A DNA stretch of 45,794 nt, taken from contig PLIM01000153.1 of assembly GCA_003139355.1 (NCBI GenBank), forward strand, positions 1 through 45,794, written 5' to 3'. This document shows, in pieces, positions 1 through 7,326 of this stretch (the first letter of the stretch is position 1; every line of letters begins with the position of its first letter). Under the pieces are notes generated by a model. The model searched no databases. It was not told where the DNA came from and was given only the letters and a program-made list of their open reading frames with translations. Both the position numbers and the translations under genes were made by a program. Source of the stretch: Acidimicrobiaceae bacterium. Its GTDB lineage: Bacteria > Actinomycetota > Acidimicrobiia > Acidimicrobiales > Bog-793.

Positions 1-45
1 GGGTTGCCTCTCTGCGCGCAGTCTTGCGGTGGGCCCTAACCGCCG

Positions 46-759
46 TCACAGCCCCGATCGAGACGCGTCCTCCGGGCCGGCCGTGGCTTCCGGATGAGCG
101 ATGTAGAACGCGAGCACCTGCAGCTCGACGGAGAAGTCGACCTGGCGCAGCTGCACCGAGTGCGGCACCGTCAAGATCGCCGGGGCAAAGTTCAGCATCG
201 CCCTGACGCCGGAAGCCACCAGCCGGTTGCACACGTCCTGGGCGGCGCAGGCCGGGGTGGCGATCACGCCGATCGACCGGCTGATGCCTGCGACGATGGC
301 CGGCAGCTCCGAAAGGTGGCGTATCGGCAGTCCCGCGGTCTCCTCACCGATCTTGGCGGGATCGATGTCGAAGAGGGCGACCGCGCGGAAGTTCTGGGTC
401 GAGAACCTCTGCGAGCGCGCGAGGGCGTGCCCGAGGCTGCCCATGCCGACGATGACAACCTGCCACTCCCGATCGAGGCCGATCTCGCGCCTGATCTGGC
501 CGAGGAGGAAATTGACGTCATAACCAGTGCCCGGCGTGCCGTAGGTGCCGAAGTGCGACAGGTCCTTGCGTACCTTGGCGGCGTTGACCCCCGCCGCCTC
601 TGCGAGCTCGGCCGACGAGACGGTCGGGACGCCATCGGTCGAAAGCGCGAGGAGGGCGCGCTGATACACGGGCAGCCGAAAGACGGTCGGCTCTGGAATC
701 CGTCGGGCGAAGCGGTCGGCCATCTCCGGCGATGGTAACGACTCCGTGCTCTGACTCAC
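46..759 (-). CDS. rex: Redox-sensing transcriptional repressor Rex
   Basis: This 237-residue protein is a Rex repressor, which senses the cytosolic NADH/NAD+ ratio and in actinobacteria controls respiratory and fermentative genes. The N-terminal winged helix (about residues 15-85) holds the typical run VSSAELAEAAGVNAAKVRKD followed by LSHFGTYGTPGTGYDV. A Rossmann domain follows, with a glycine-rich loop VIVGMGSLGHALA near residue 100 and the acidic end of the second strand at ALFDID. The C-terminal swap helix lies in QVDFSVELQVLAFY. Length is normal for the family. The start is GTG at 759, 33 bases after the small HTH gene, so it is probably the last visible gene of the run. In many actinobacteria hemA follows rex; only 45 bases remain here, too few to tell. 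I saw no clear Rex operator nearby. Confidence 0.95.
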   Translation of the reverse strand: MSQSTESLPSPEMADRFARRIPEPTVFRLPVYQRALLALSTDGVPTVSSAELAEAAGVNAAKVRKDLSHFGTYGTPGTGYDVNFLLGQIRREIGLDREWQVVIVGMGSLGHALARSQRFSTQNFRAVALFDIDPAKIGEETAGLPIRHLSELPAIVAGISRSIGVIATPACAAQDVCNRLVASGVRAMLNFAPAILTVPHSVQLRQVDFSVELQVLAFYIAHPEATAGPEDASRSGL

Positions 760-792
760 AAACCGCGGCCGAGCCTCGGGCTGCGCAGCGGC

Positions 793-996
793 TCAGCCGG
801 CTTCGGTGAAGCGCTCCCCGAGGTAGCGGTCGACGTCCTCGTCGCGCAGCCGGTATGACTTGCCGACACGAACCGCCGCCAGCTGCCCCGAGCTGATGAG
901 CCGGTAAACAGTCATGTTCGAGACCCGCAATGCCTGGGCTACTTCGGCAACGGTGGAGAACCTTGCCTTGGCGTACTCGATAGTGGACAGATGCAT
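793..996 (-). CDS. Small excisionase-type (MerR-like) helix-turn-helix DNA-binding protein
   Basis: A 67-residue protein made almost entirely of one winged helix-turn-helix of the excisionase/MerR type: STVAEVAQALRVSNMTVYRL, then a wing with VRVGKSYRLRDEDVDRYL. Conserved actinobacterial homologues of this size sit beside proC (the Mycobacterium tuberculosis one is Rv0500A), and the C-terminus ERFTEAG resembles their FDAG-type ending. A longer reading frame begins at 1110. I chose ATG 996 because a strong ribosome binding site (GGAGAGGGG) lies just upstream and the extra 38 residues look like translated spacer. It sits between proC and rex on the same strand. The DNA target is unknown. Confidence 0.85.
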   Translation of the reverse strand: MHLSTIEYAKARFSTVAEVAQALRVSNMTVYRLISSGQLAAVRVGKSYRLRDEDVDRYLGERFTEAG

Positions 997-1106
997 CACC
1001 CCTCTCCGCCAGTCACGAATGTACGCCAATGTGGCTGAAGTGCAAAGTGGGAGAGCCCCTCGGCGCCGGAATCGGGGCAGGTCAAACCTTGCTCCAACCC
1101 CCGGGG

Positions 1107-1901
1107 TCACTCCGTGCGGCTGATCTCCCGTGACCGGTCCGCGGCGGCGGCGACCGCTTCGAGGACAGACGAGCGAAAACCGTGAGCCTCGAGGACCCGC
1201 AAACCAGCGGCCGTTGTACCGCCCGGAGAGGTGACTGCAGCCCGCAGAGTCTCCGGCGAGTCACCGGTCTCGGCGAGCAGACGAGCCGATCCGAGCAGTG
1301 TCTGCACCGCGAGAAGGCGGCTCACCTCCCGGTCGAGGCCCTCGTTGACACCGGCATCGACGAGCGCCTCGGCCAGCAGGAAGACGTAGGCGGGCCCAGA
1401 ACCCGACAGCCCGGTCACGGCATCGAGCTGGTACTCGGGAAGGCGTGCTACGACCCCGAGCGAGGACAGCACCTCCTCCGCCCAGGTGAAGTCGCTCTCG
1501 GTGACCGATGTGCCACCCGCGAGCGCCGAGGCGCCCGCACCGAGCACCGCCGGAGTGTTGGGCATCGCCCGGAGAACCGCGACGTCACGCCCGAGCCAGG
1601 TCTCGAGCTGGGCGATCTTGACGCCCGCCATGATGGAGATCGCGCGGCGGCAGCCCGAGTCCGAGACGGTCCGGCACCCGGCCCTGGCGTCGGCGGGCTT
1701 GACGGCCAAGACGGCGGACTCCGCGGCGAGGCCGGTCTCGCTCACGACAACTCCCGGGTAGCGCTTGACGAGCCCGGACCGGACCGAGGCCAGCGGCTCC
1801 ACGACGCCCAGTTCGCCTGGGGCGGCCCAGCCCGACCGGAGCAGACCCCCGAGGAGCGCATGGCCCATCCGGCCACCGCCGACAACGACGAGACGTGTCA
1901 C
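1107..1901 (-). CDS. proC: Pyrroline-5-carboxylate reductase
   Basis: ProC catalyses the last step of proline synthesis, NAD(P)H-dependent reduction of 1-pyrroline-5-carboxylate in the cytosol. The 264-residue protein starts with the Rossmann motif VVVGGGRMGHALLGGLL. It carries MPNTPAVLGAGASAL in the middle and the P5CR dimerisation signature near the C-terminus (AVTGLSGSGPAYVFLLAEAL, then the SPGGTTAAGLRVLE run). Length is normal. The start is GTG 1901, 10 bases after the stop of the mshA-like gene, so the two are probably cotranscribed. The proC, small HTH, rex order matches other actinobacteria. Confidence 0.96.
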   Translation of the reverse strand: MTRLVVVGGGRMGHALLGGLLRSGWAAPGELGVVEPLASVRSGLVKRYPGVVVSETGLAAESAVLAVKPADARAGCRTVSDSGCRRAISIMAGVKIAQLETWLGRDVAVLRAMPNTPAVLGAGASALAGGTSVTESDFTWAEEVLSSLGVVARLPEYQLDAVTGLSGSGPAYVFLLAEALVDAGVNEGLDREVSRLLAVQTLLGSARLLAETGDSPETLRAAVTSPGGTTAAGLRVLEAHGFRSSVLEAVAAAADRSREISRTE

Positions 1902-1911
1902 GGCGTTGAGC

Positions 1912-3174
1912 TCAACACTCGATCAGCGTCCGCGAGGTGAGGTCGCCGTACAGGCGGCGGAGCCGGCCGGCAGTGATCGACCAGCTGTAACCGGCCGCCA
2001 TGGATGCACCTCCAGCACCGAGCTCGGCCTGCAGCAGGGGGTCGGTACAGATGTCCGCGGCAAACCTGGCATACGCTTCGACGTCGCCGTCCTCGACCAG
2101 GTAGCCGGTCCGCCCGTGCTGGACGAGGGTCGTCAAGCCCCCAACCGCCGCCGCGACCACCGGGGTGCCGCATGCCGCGGCTTCGAGGGCCACGAGCCCG
2201 AACGATTCCGAACGCGACGGCACGAGGCAACAGTCTGCCGCCCTGTAGTACGTCGAGAGCAGCTCATGCGGCTGGGGAGCCACAAAGCGCACCCGTCCAA
2301 CGAGACCGAACGCCTCGGCCATCGCGTGCAGCATCGCGACCTCCGCCTCGCCTCTTGGGCCACTCGGACCGCCGACGACTACGAGCTGAGCGCTCGGGAT
2401 GGACTGCACGAGGAGCTCGAATGCCTCGAGAGCCACGTCAGCACCCTTCAGGGGCTGAATCCGGCCTACGAACAACAGCAGCGGACCTTCGCCGGAGAGG
2501 CCGAGTGCACGCCTCGCATGGGCGCGGTCCCCAGGTGAGAAGAACGCGTGGTCGACCCCGAGCGGGACGACCTCGACTCGTTCCCGGTCTGCTCCGTAGA
2601 TCTCCACGAGTTGGTCGACCTCGACGGGACACGAAGCGAGCAAAGCGTCCGAGCAGCCGATGATCTCCGACTCGGCTCGCGCCCGCCGACCCAGTTCCGC
2701 GGTCTCGACCTCTTCCGGGCTCGCCTCAGCCTTGACCCGGTCGAGAGTGTGGAACGTCGACACCAGCGGCAGCTCGAGGCGGTGCTTGATCGCGTGACCA
2801 GCCAGACCCGACAGCCAGTAATTGGCATGGATGGCATCCGCGGGCGCGTCACTCTCCCCGAGCAGGGTGTGAGGCGGACCAGTCATCCGCTCGATGACGG
2901 ACTCGGTGAATTCCTCGACGTGGTCTTGAAGTGTCTCCTTGGCTACCGCAGTCGGAGGCCCGGCAGCCACGTGGTGCACCGCAAACCCGGGCTCGACCGC
3001 GACCACGTCGGGGAGGTCGGTGGACCAGCGCCGGGTGTAGACGTCGCAGATCACGCCTCCCCGGGCAAGCGCCGAGGAGAGCTCACGGACGTAGACGTTC
3101 ATGCCGCCGCCGTCCCCCACACCGGGCTGGGCCAAGGGCGACGTGTGCATGGACAGCACGGCCAACTTGCGCAT
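1912..3174 (-). CDS. mshA: GT4 glycosyltransferase, MshA-like (D-inositol-3-phosphate glycosyltransferase)
   Basis: A 420-residue GT-B fold glycosyltransferase. The N-terminus LSMHTSPLAQPGVGDGGGMN is the segment typical of MshA, which joins N-acetylglucosamine from UDP-GlcNAc to inositol-3-phosphate in the first step of mycothiol synthesis. The C-terminal GT4 domain shows VGRIQPLKGADVALEAF and the donor-binding ESFGLVALEAAACGTPVVAA. Placement two genes from rex agrees with the mycobacterial layout, where mshA lies a short distance from proC. Related GT4 enzymes can share these motifs, so the precise substrate is inferred. The ATG at 3174 is preferred to the TTG at 3177. A TAGGCT -10 element lies 7 bases before the ATG and there is no Shine-Dalgarno, which suggests a leaderless message. 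Confidence 0.82.
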   Translation of the reverse strand: MRKLAVLSMHTSPLAQPGVGDGGGMNVYVRELSSALARGGVICDVYTRRWSTDLPDVVAVEPGFAVHHVAAGPPTAVAKETLQDHVEEFTESVIERMTGPPHTLLGESDAPADAIHANYWLSGLAGHAIKHRLELPLVSTFHTLDRVKAEASPEEVETAELGRRARAESEIIGCSDALLASCPVEVDQLVEIYGADRERVEVVPLGVDHAFFSPGDRAHARRALGLSGEGPLLLFVGRIQPLKGADVALEAFELLVQSIPSAQLVVVGGPSGPRGEAEVAMLHAMAEAFGLVGRVRFVAPQPHELLSTYYRAADCCLVPSRSESFGLVALEAAACGTPVVAAAVGGLTTLVQHGRTGYLVEDGDVEAYARFAADICTDPLLQAELGAGGASMAAGYSWSITAGRLRRLYGDLTSRTLIEC

Positions 3175-3204
3175 CAAGGCCAGCCTACCGAGGAAGTCCC
3201 GGTC

Positions 3205-3591
3205 TCAGGACCTTGGCTCTTCCAGCTTGGCCTCGCACGGGCCGTTCTCCCGGCGGAACGACAAGTAGATCCGCACGAGCACCTGGCGCTGCTCCTCTAC
3301 CAGGTAGGGGTCCGTGAGGATGTGCCTCACCACGTCGTCGTCACGTCGCTCGTCCTCCAGGATCCCTGCTCGCACGTAGAGCGTCTCGGCGGAGATCCGC
3401 AGAGCCTTCGCTATCTGCTGGAGGATCTCGGCCGACGGCTTGCGCAGCCCCCGCTCGATCTGGCTCAGGTACGGGTTCGAGATGCCGGCGATCTCGGACA
3501 GTCTCCGGAGCGACAGCCTGGCGGTGTTCCGCTGTTGCCGGATGAACTCGCCGAGGTCCGCCCAGCGGTCGGACGAGTCGCCTGCGGTCAT
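3205..3591 (-). CDS. XRE-family helix-turn-helix regulator
   Basis: A 128-residue protein with one Cro/C1-type HTH (about residues 14-70): GEFIRQQRNTARLSLRRLSE followed by the IAGISNPYLSQIERGLRKPS stretch. A charged tail of about 55 residues follows. The family is common in actinobacteria; the Mycobacterium tuberculosis counterpart I would compare first is Rv0474. ATG 3591 is chosen over the longer frame (from 3810) because that extension runs inside the RsiG-like gene. GAAGG lies just upstream, and the gap to the upstream stop is 7 bases, implying cotranscription with the anti-sigma candidate. Target genes are unknown. Confidence 0.88.
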   Translation of the reverse strand: MTAGDSSDRWADLGEFIRQQRNTARLSLRRLSEIAGISNPYLSQIERGLRKPSAEILQQIAKALRISAETLYVRAGILEDERRDDDVVRHILTDPYLVEEQRQVLVRIYLSFRRENGPCEAKLEEPRS

Positions 3592-3598
3592 CCGACCT

Positions 3599-4201
3599 TC
3601 ACTTGAGCAGGATGTCGGTGTCCGCCGCTCCGACTTTGTACCGTTCGACGATCGCCGTCTGGAGTTGGTCAATCTGTTCGTGCAGCCCTCGGCGCCTGGT
3701 GGAAACGCTGGTCTCAGCGGAACGAAGCAACCCGGCAAGTGCGCGGAGCTCCTCGTCACCAAAGGCTCCCAGGTTCGCGCCGGGCAGCAGTGGTTGGCGC
3801 GTCTCGTCACCCTTCAGCTCGCCCTCGAGAACCTCGACAACGAGGTCCTCGAGGGCGAGCTCTGACTGCTCGGTCCACCCCTCGGCGACCCCGGCCATCG
3901 TGAGGCGGGCCTCGTGAACATGCTCTTGAGAAGGTGTGTTGGCACTGGTTCCTGCGAGGATCGTCGGCAGATCCTCGATGAGGCGGCCCATGTCGCCGCG
4001 CACGCCTCTGCCACGGGCCTCCAGCTCTGCCGCGACGATATCGAGCTCGCCCTGGAGCAGGCGCCGGACGTAGGAGAGCGCGATCTCCGCGCGTTGGCAT
4101 GCATCTCGGCGAATCCTGAGCTCGTCCACGGGAACCGCTTCCAAACCGCTGGTCAGCTCAGGCTCCAGCAACCGATCGATGTCCTTCTGATGCAGACCCA
4201 T
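3599..4201 (-). CDS. RsiG-like anti-sigma factor candidate with c-di-GMP-binding motifs
   Basis: A 200-residue, largely helical protein without signal peptide or membrane segment. Residues 39-54 (EIALSYVRRLLQGELD) fit exactly the E(X)3S(X)2R(X)3Q(X)3D signature by which Streptomyces RsiG binds cyclic di-GMP while holding the sigma factor WhiG. A second copy at residues 163-178 reads E163, S167, R170, H174, D178, so histidine replaces glutamine. In Streptomyces RsiG the two motifs lie on an antiparallel coiled coil, and the spacing here fits that. ATG 4201 is preferred; the 43 residues upstream in the longer frame are low-complexity and overlap sodX. Its start overlaps the sodX 3' end by 44 bases and it runs into the XRE gene. 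No sigma factor is encoded in the window. Confidence 0.75.
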   Translation of the reverse strand: MGLHQKDIDRLLEPELTSGLEAVPVDELRIRRDACQRAEIALSYVRRLLQGELDIVAAELEARGRGVRGDMGRLIEDLPTILAGTSANTPSQEHVHEARLTMAGVAEGWTEQSELALEDLVVEVLEGELKGDETRQPLLPGANLGAFGDEELRALAGLLRSAETSVSTRRRGLHEQIDQLQTAIVERYKVGAADTDILLK

Positions 4202-4670
4202 CCCCGACGAGCGTACCGCTGCTCGCGCCGGGCTGCCGCAGGGACCCGACCCGGGCGGGTGGGAAGTAGCGGTACACGGCCTTGCCGACAACGCTCGAAG
4301 GCGCCACGACCCCGAACGTTCGGCTGTCACGGCTGGCGGCTTGGTTGTCGCCGCGCACCTCGAGACCTGCTGGGAGAACCGCCACCACCCTCTTGACGAG
4401 CAACCGCGTGGGTTCGGCGGGGTCGCTCAGGGCGACGAGGTCGCCGACTCGGGGTCTGCCGATGCGTGTGACGACCAGCCGGTCACCGTGAGCGAGGGTC
4501 GGCATCATGCTGGTGCCCTCGACTTTCACCCGCCGAAGACACGTCCGCGCCAGGACGGCCACCACGATCAGCGCCGCTGGGACCACGGCATACAAGGGCG
4601 CCTTGCCGGCAGGCCACCTCCCTGCCCGATCGTCTCGAGGCCGGGGATAAGGTGAGCCAGACCTAGCCAC
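4158..4670 (-). CDS. sodX: Nickel-superoxide dismutase maturation protease (S26 family)
   Basis: A signal-peptidase-I-like serine/lysine protease that should remove the leader of Ni-SOD so that the histidine at the new N-terminus can bind nickel. Evidence is the catalytic-serine box VEGTSMMPTLAHGDRLVV, the catalytic-lysine region LLVKRVVAV, and the late S26 box EVRGDNQAASRDSRTFG. One hydrophobic segment (YAVVPAALIVVAVLA) precedes the catalytic domain. It is divergent from sodN, the usual partner. The start is uncertain. ATG 4697 would overlap the sodN start codon; GTG 4670 is used here; TTG 4595 has a better-placed AAGG, gives a more typical length of about 145 residues and would leave the candidate iron box outside the coding region. 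Confidence 0.82.
   Translation of the reverse strand: MARSGSPYPRPRDDRAGRWPAGKAPLYAVVPAALIVVAVLARTCLRRVKVEGTSMMPTLAHGDRLVVTRIGRPRVGDLVALSDPAEPTRLLVKRVVAVLPAGLEVRGDNQAASRDSRTFGVVAPSSVVGKAVYRYFPPARVGSLRQPGASSGTLVGDGSASEGHRSVAGA
4648..4666. promoter_or_regulatory. Candidate DtxR/IdeR-type iron box in the sodN-sodX divergent region
   Basis: The 19-base sequence TAAGGTGAGCCAGACCTAG agrees at 13 of 19 positions with the DtxR/IdeR consensus TTAGGTTAGGCTAACCTAA, including both AGG/CCTA arms. Its first six bases (TAAGGT) could serve as the -10 of sodN, so a bound repressor would block transcription. Iron or manganese control of Ni-SOD would differ from the nickel-responsive Nur control known in Streptomyces. 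This is a by-eye match only. Confidence 0.35.
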
Positions 4671-4695
4671 CGATGCCAGACCAAGGAGCTTCAGC

Positions 4696-5115
4696 ATGCA
4701 CCTCACCTCGCGTTTGCTCACCCTGCTCGACCGCTTCAGCAGCCCGATGACCGTCCACGCCCACTGCGACCTGCCGTGCGGCGTCTATGACCCCGCGCAG
4801 GCCCGGATCGAAGCCGACTCGGTCAAAGGGTGTATGGAGAAGTTCAACGCCTCGGACGACGAGGTCTTCAAGGCCCGGGCCATCTCGATCAAAGAGGAGC
4901 GCGCCGAGCTCGTCAAGCACCACCTCTGGGTGCTCTGGACGGATTACTTCAAGCCCGACCATCTCGCGAAATACCCCGAGCTTCACAACCTGTTCTGGAC
5001 GGCCACCAAGACCGCCGGCGAGGCCAAGAAGACCACTGACGTCGCCGTCGGCGAGAGGCTGCTCGAACAGATCGCCGAAATCGACCGGATCTTCTGGGAG
5101 ACCAAGAAGGGCTGA
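4696..5115 (+). CDS. sodN: Nickel-containing superoxide dismutase
   Basis: Ni-SOD disproportionates superoxide in the cytosol. The 139-residue precursor has a 22-residue leader followed by the nickel hook HCDLPCGVYDPAQARIEA. The ligands His1, Cys2 and Cys6 of the mature enzyme correspond to H23, C24 and C28, and cleavage before H23 would leave 117 residues, as in Streptomyces. The rest is the expected four-helix bundle. ATG 4696 has a good AAGGAG 8 bases upstream. It is divergent from sodX, which should perform the leader cleavage. Confidence 0.97.
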   Translation: MHLTSRLLTLLDRFSSPMTVHAHCDLPCGVYDPAQARIEADSVKGCMEKFNASDDEVFKARAISIKEERAELVKHHLWVLWTDYFKPDHLAKYPELHNLFWTATKTAGEAKKTTDVAVGERLLEQIAEIDRIFWETKKG

Positions 5116-5153
5116 GTCCCGCTCGGCAGGGTACCTGCAAGCCCTCTCGTCGC

Positions 5154-5390
5154 TCACCCGCCCGACACCGGCGGCAGCACCGCGACCTCGTCGCCGTCGT
5201 CGACCGGCAGCTCGCGGCTCGCGGGCTCGCCATTCAGCCAGATCGCGCTGACAGCGAGGATGGCGGCAAATCGCGCCCCGTAGCGTTCGACGGCCGTGTC
5301 AAGAACCTCACCGACGGTGACGCCGTCGAGGGCGGCCTCGCTGGTGCCGGCACACTCGCGTGCCTGAGCGAACAAACGAAGTCGCGCCAA
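5154..5390 (-). CDS. MoaD/ThiS-family sulfur carrier protein
   Basis: A 78-residue ubiquitin-like sulfur carrier. It begins RLRLFAQARECAG, a typical MoaD first strand, and ends PPVSGG with the C-terminal Gly-Gly that is adenylated and thiocarboxylated. MoaD homologues give sulfur to molybdopterin, and the PPVSGG ending favours MoaD over ThiS. No other molybdenum cofactor gene is in the window, so the partner is not visible. The start codon is TTG at 5390, 5 bases after the DksA-like stop. The 38 bases between it and the convergent sodN hold nothing I can name. Confidence 0.85.
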   Translation of the reverse strand: MARLRLFAQARECAGTSEAALDGVTVGEVLDTAVERYGARFAAILAVSAIWLNGEPASRELPVDDGDEVAVLPPVSGG

Positions 5391-5394
5391 GCCC

Positions 5395-5622
5395 TCAGAT
5401 CCCAGCCGAGGCGCTCGGCGTCAGCGGCGGCCCATGATCCGCGCAGCGCCGCGTCACAGGTGATCGTGCGAGCCTGTCGTCGCCGATCGCCCGGCCGCAC
5501 GCTTCGCAGGTGGCGTAGGTCCCCTCGTCCAGCCGCCGCAGGGCCCGTTCCACATCCTCCAGCTCGCCCTCGGCGCGATCGAGCACCCAGAGATCGCCTG
5601 AGTCTCCCGCGTCCACGGTCAC
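5395..5622 (-). CDS. Short DksA/TraR-type zinc-finger protein
   Basis: About 75 residues: an acidic helix (DRAEGELEDVERALRRLDEG) followed by a TraR/DksA finger TYATCEACGRAIGDDRLARS and PVTRRCADH. The finger supplies Cys, Cys, Cys and then His or Asp where the family normally has a fourth Cys, so zinc binding may be C3H or lost. Short TraR-like proteins can bind RNA polymerase in its secondary channel, but small stand-alone ones may not. The start is ambiguous among GTG 5622, GTG 5616 and GTG 5643, and none has a good ribosome binding site. It lies just upstream of the moaD-like gene. Confidence 0.7.
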   Translation of the reverse strand: MTVDAGDSGDLWVLDRAEGELEDVERALRRLDEGTYATCEACGRAIGDDRLARSPVTRRCADHGPPLTPSASAGI

Positions 5623-5723
5623 GATCGTACCGGGAGGTGGCACTTGGCTGGGGGAGATGGCTGCCAGGCGAGCACCCGATCCGGTCCGGCCCTGCCCGCG
5701 CCGGCCGGTAGGCAGCCCTGCGC

Positions 5724-6011
5724 TCAACTGTCGTCGAGCCACCTGCGAGTGGCACCCACCACTTCCAAGCCCGGCAGAGACCAGATGAAGCGCTCCACAG
5801 AGTCGAGGGTCTCGACGACGACTCTTTCGCAGGCCGCGGCTGCGGCCACCTCGACGATTGAACGCTGGTGCAGGTCCTGGTAGCCCGCCTCGGCGACAGC
5901 CACGGCGAAACGTGAGCGGGCACCATCGATGACCGGTCGGAGAACGGCACGTTTCTCCTTGAGAGAGCGACAAGCCGGGAAGTGGAGCTCGACAACTAGG
6001 GCGCCGATCAC
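5724..6011 (-). CDS. DUF503 (YlxP-like) protein
   Basis: A 95-residue protein matching the DUF503/YlxP family: it starts MIGALVVELHFPACRSLKEK, continues RAVLRPVIDGARSRFAVAVA, and ends with a predicted strand-helix segment. Bacillus YlxP sits in the nusA-infB-rbfA operon and is thought to assist ribosome function; the biochemical role is unsettled. Here it is not beside those genes. GTG 6011 is chosen because it restores the usual family N-terminus; the longer frame reaches into the divergent DUF929 promoter region. It is followed on the same strand by the DksA-like gene about 100 bases on. Confidence 0.8.
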   Translation of the reverse strand: MIGALVVELHFPACRSLKEKRAVLRPVIDGARSRFAVAVAEAGYQDLHQRSIVEVAAAAACERVVVETLDSVERFIWSLPGLEVVGATRRWLDDS

Positions 6012-6153
6012 CGACCAAGCATGCCCGAGTCGCGGCGCCGGCCGGGACCGCAACCTCGTGACATGCCCCCTGCCTGCCTCGCGGGTAGCATCCTGGCCGA
6101 GGAGACTCCATCTGCCGCGCCAGCCGCGGTACCAACCAGGAGAGCATGCCGCA

Positions 6154-7326
6154 ATGGCACAAAGTGGCAACCGTCCCCCGCGGCGTGGCCAGTCGCCGAA
6201 GAATGGCAACCGGCCGCTGAGCGACGACCGCCCCGGCACCGACGGCGGGCGGGAAGAATCCGCTGCTGAGCGGGCGCGCGAGCGGCTGGCCAAGCAGAAC
6301 CGCCCCGGCCAAAAGCGCCAGGGTGCCTCGCAGCGAGCGCGGTCGGAGGGGCCTTCGGCTCAGCGCCCGAAGGCGGACGCGTCGGCCGCCAGGCGAGCCA
6401 GGGCGGGTGGGTCCGCCCCGCGTCGCGCAACCGCGAAGAATGCCCCCAGGCGCAGCACGGCCATGACGGTGGGAGTCCTCGGCACCGTGCTCGTCGTCTT
6501 GGCGGTTCTCGTCATCCTCGTCGTCTCGCTGACCGGGAAGAAGGCCGGTGGCAACGGGTTCGGCATGAAGAGCGCTCCCGCGACCGTCGTGAACGCGATC
6601 GGTCACGTGTCGCCGTCGGCCTTCGCAGCAGCAGGGTACGCGCCCACCGCGTCTGGGCCCTACACAGGTTCGATCACGGCCCTCAAGGCCCCCCAGCCTT
6701 CACTGACTCGCGGCGGCAAGCCGCTGATCGCCTACATGGGCTCCAATTGGTGCCCGGAATGCGCAGCTACGCGCTGGCCGTTCGTCGTCGCTCTGTCCCG
6801 GTTCGGCACCTTCAAAGGGCTGCGCATAACCGTCTCGTCGGCGACCGATACCCCGGCGTCGGTCAGCACGCTCAGCTTCTACGGCTCGACCTACAAGAGC
6901 CCGTACATCGCTTTCCTGTCGGACGAGATGTGCTCCGACGTCCCATCATCCAGCACCTCAGCTGCGGTGCTGGGCTGCAACGGCTACAAACCGCTGCAGC
7001 CGTTGTCGGGGACGACCAAGAAGATCTTCAACAAGTACGACTTCGCGCCCTACGAGACGGGACAGTCCGAGGACGCCATCCCTTTCATCGACTTTGCCAA
7101 CAAGTTCATTGAAGATGGCGCCCTCATGGATCCGACCATCCTCACGGGCTTGACGCAGGTGCAGATCGCGCACAGCCTTGGCAACCCCATTGCTTCGCCG
7201 GCCCAGACGATCCTCGTCACGGCCAACTACTACACGGCGGCTATCTGCAAGCTGACCAACAACAAGCCGGGCTCGGTCTGTCAGATGCCGGTCGTCAAGC
7301 AGGCTGGCGCTGGCCTGAAGCTGTGA
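6154..7326 (+). CDS. Membrane-anchored thioredoxin-like DUF929 protein
   Basis: A 390-residue protein with three parts. Residues 1-103 are a very basic, disordered, Arg/Pro/Ala-rich cytosolic tail. Residues 104-127 are one transmembrane helix (MTVGVLGTVLVVLAVLVILV). The rest is an exported DUF929 domain. At the start of that domain, GSNWCPECAATRWPFVVAL gives a CxxC (C200, C203) in a thioredoxin-like context, and four more cysteines follow. The likely role is thiol oxidation or disulfide exchange outside the membrane. Its stop overlaps the VKOR start by 4 bases (GTGA), which strongly suggests that VKOR reoxidises it. ATG 6154 has AGGAG 11 bases upstream; the 75-residue extension in frame is not convincing. 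Confidence 0.85.
   Translation: MAQSGNRPPRRGQSPKNGNRPLSDDRPGTDGGREESAAERARERLAKQNRPGQKRQGASQRARSEGPSAQRPKADASAARRARAGGSAPRRATAKNAPRRSTAMTVGVLGTVLVVLAVLVILVVSLTGKKAGGNGFGMKSAPATVVNAIGHVSPSAFAAAGYAPTASGPYTGSITALKAPQPSLTRGGKPLIAYMGSNWCPECAATRWPFVVALSRFGTFKGLRITVSSATDTPASVSTLSFYGSTYKSPYIAFLSDEMCSDVPSSSTSAAVLGCNGYKPLQPLSGTTKKIFNKYDFAPYETGQSEDAIPFIDFANKFIEDGALMDPTILTGLTQVQIAHSLGNPIASPAQTILVTANYYTAAICKLTNNKPGSVCQMPVVKQAGAGLKL

Noticed and set aside
5929-6153. N-terminal extension of the DUF929 protein to 5929
   Set aside because: It would overlap the divergent DUF503 gene, and the added residues are low-complexity. ATG 6154 has an AGGAG upstream.
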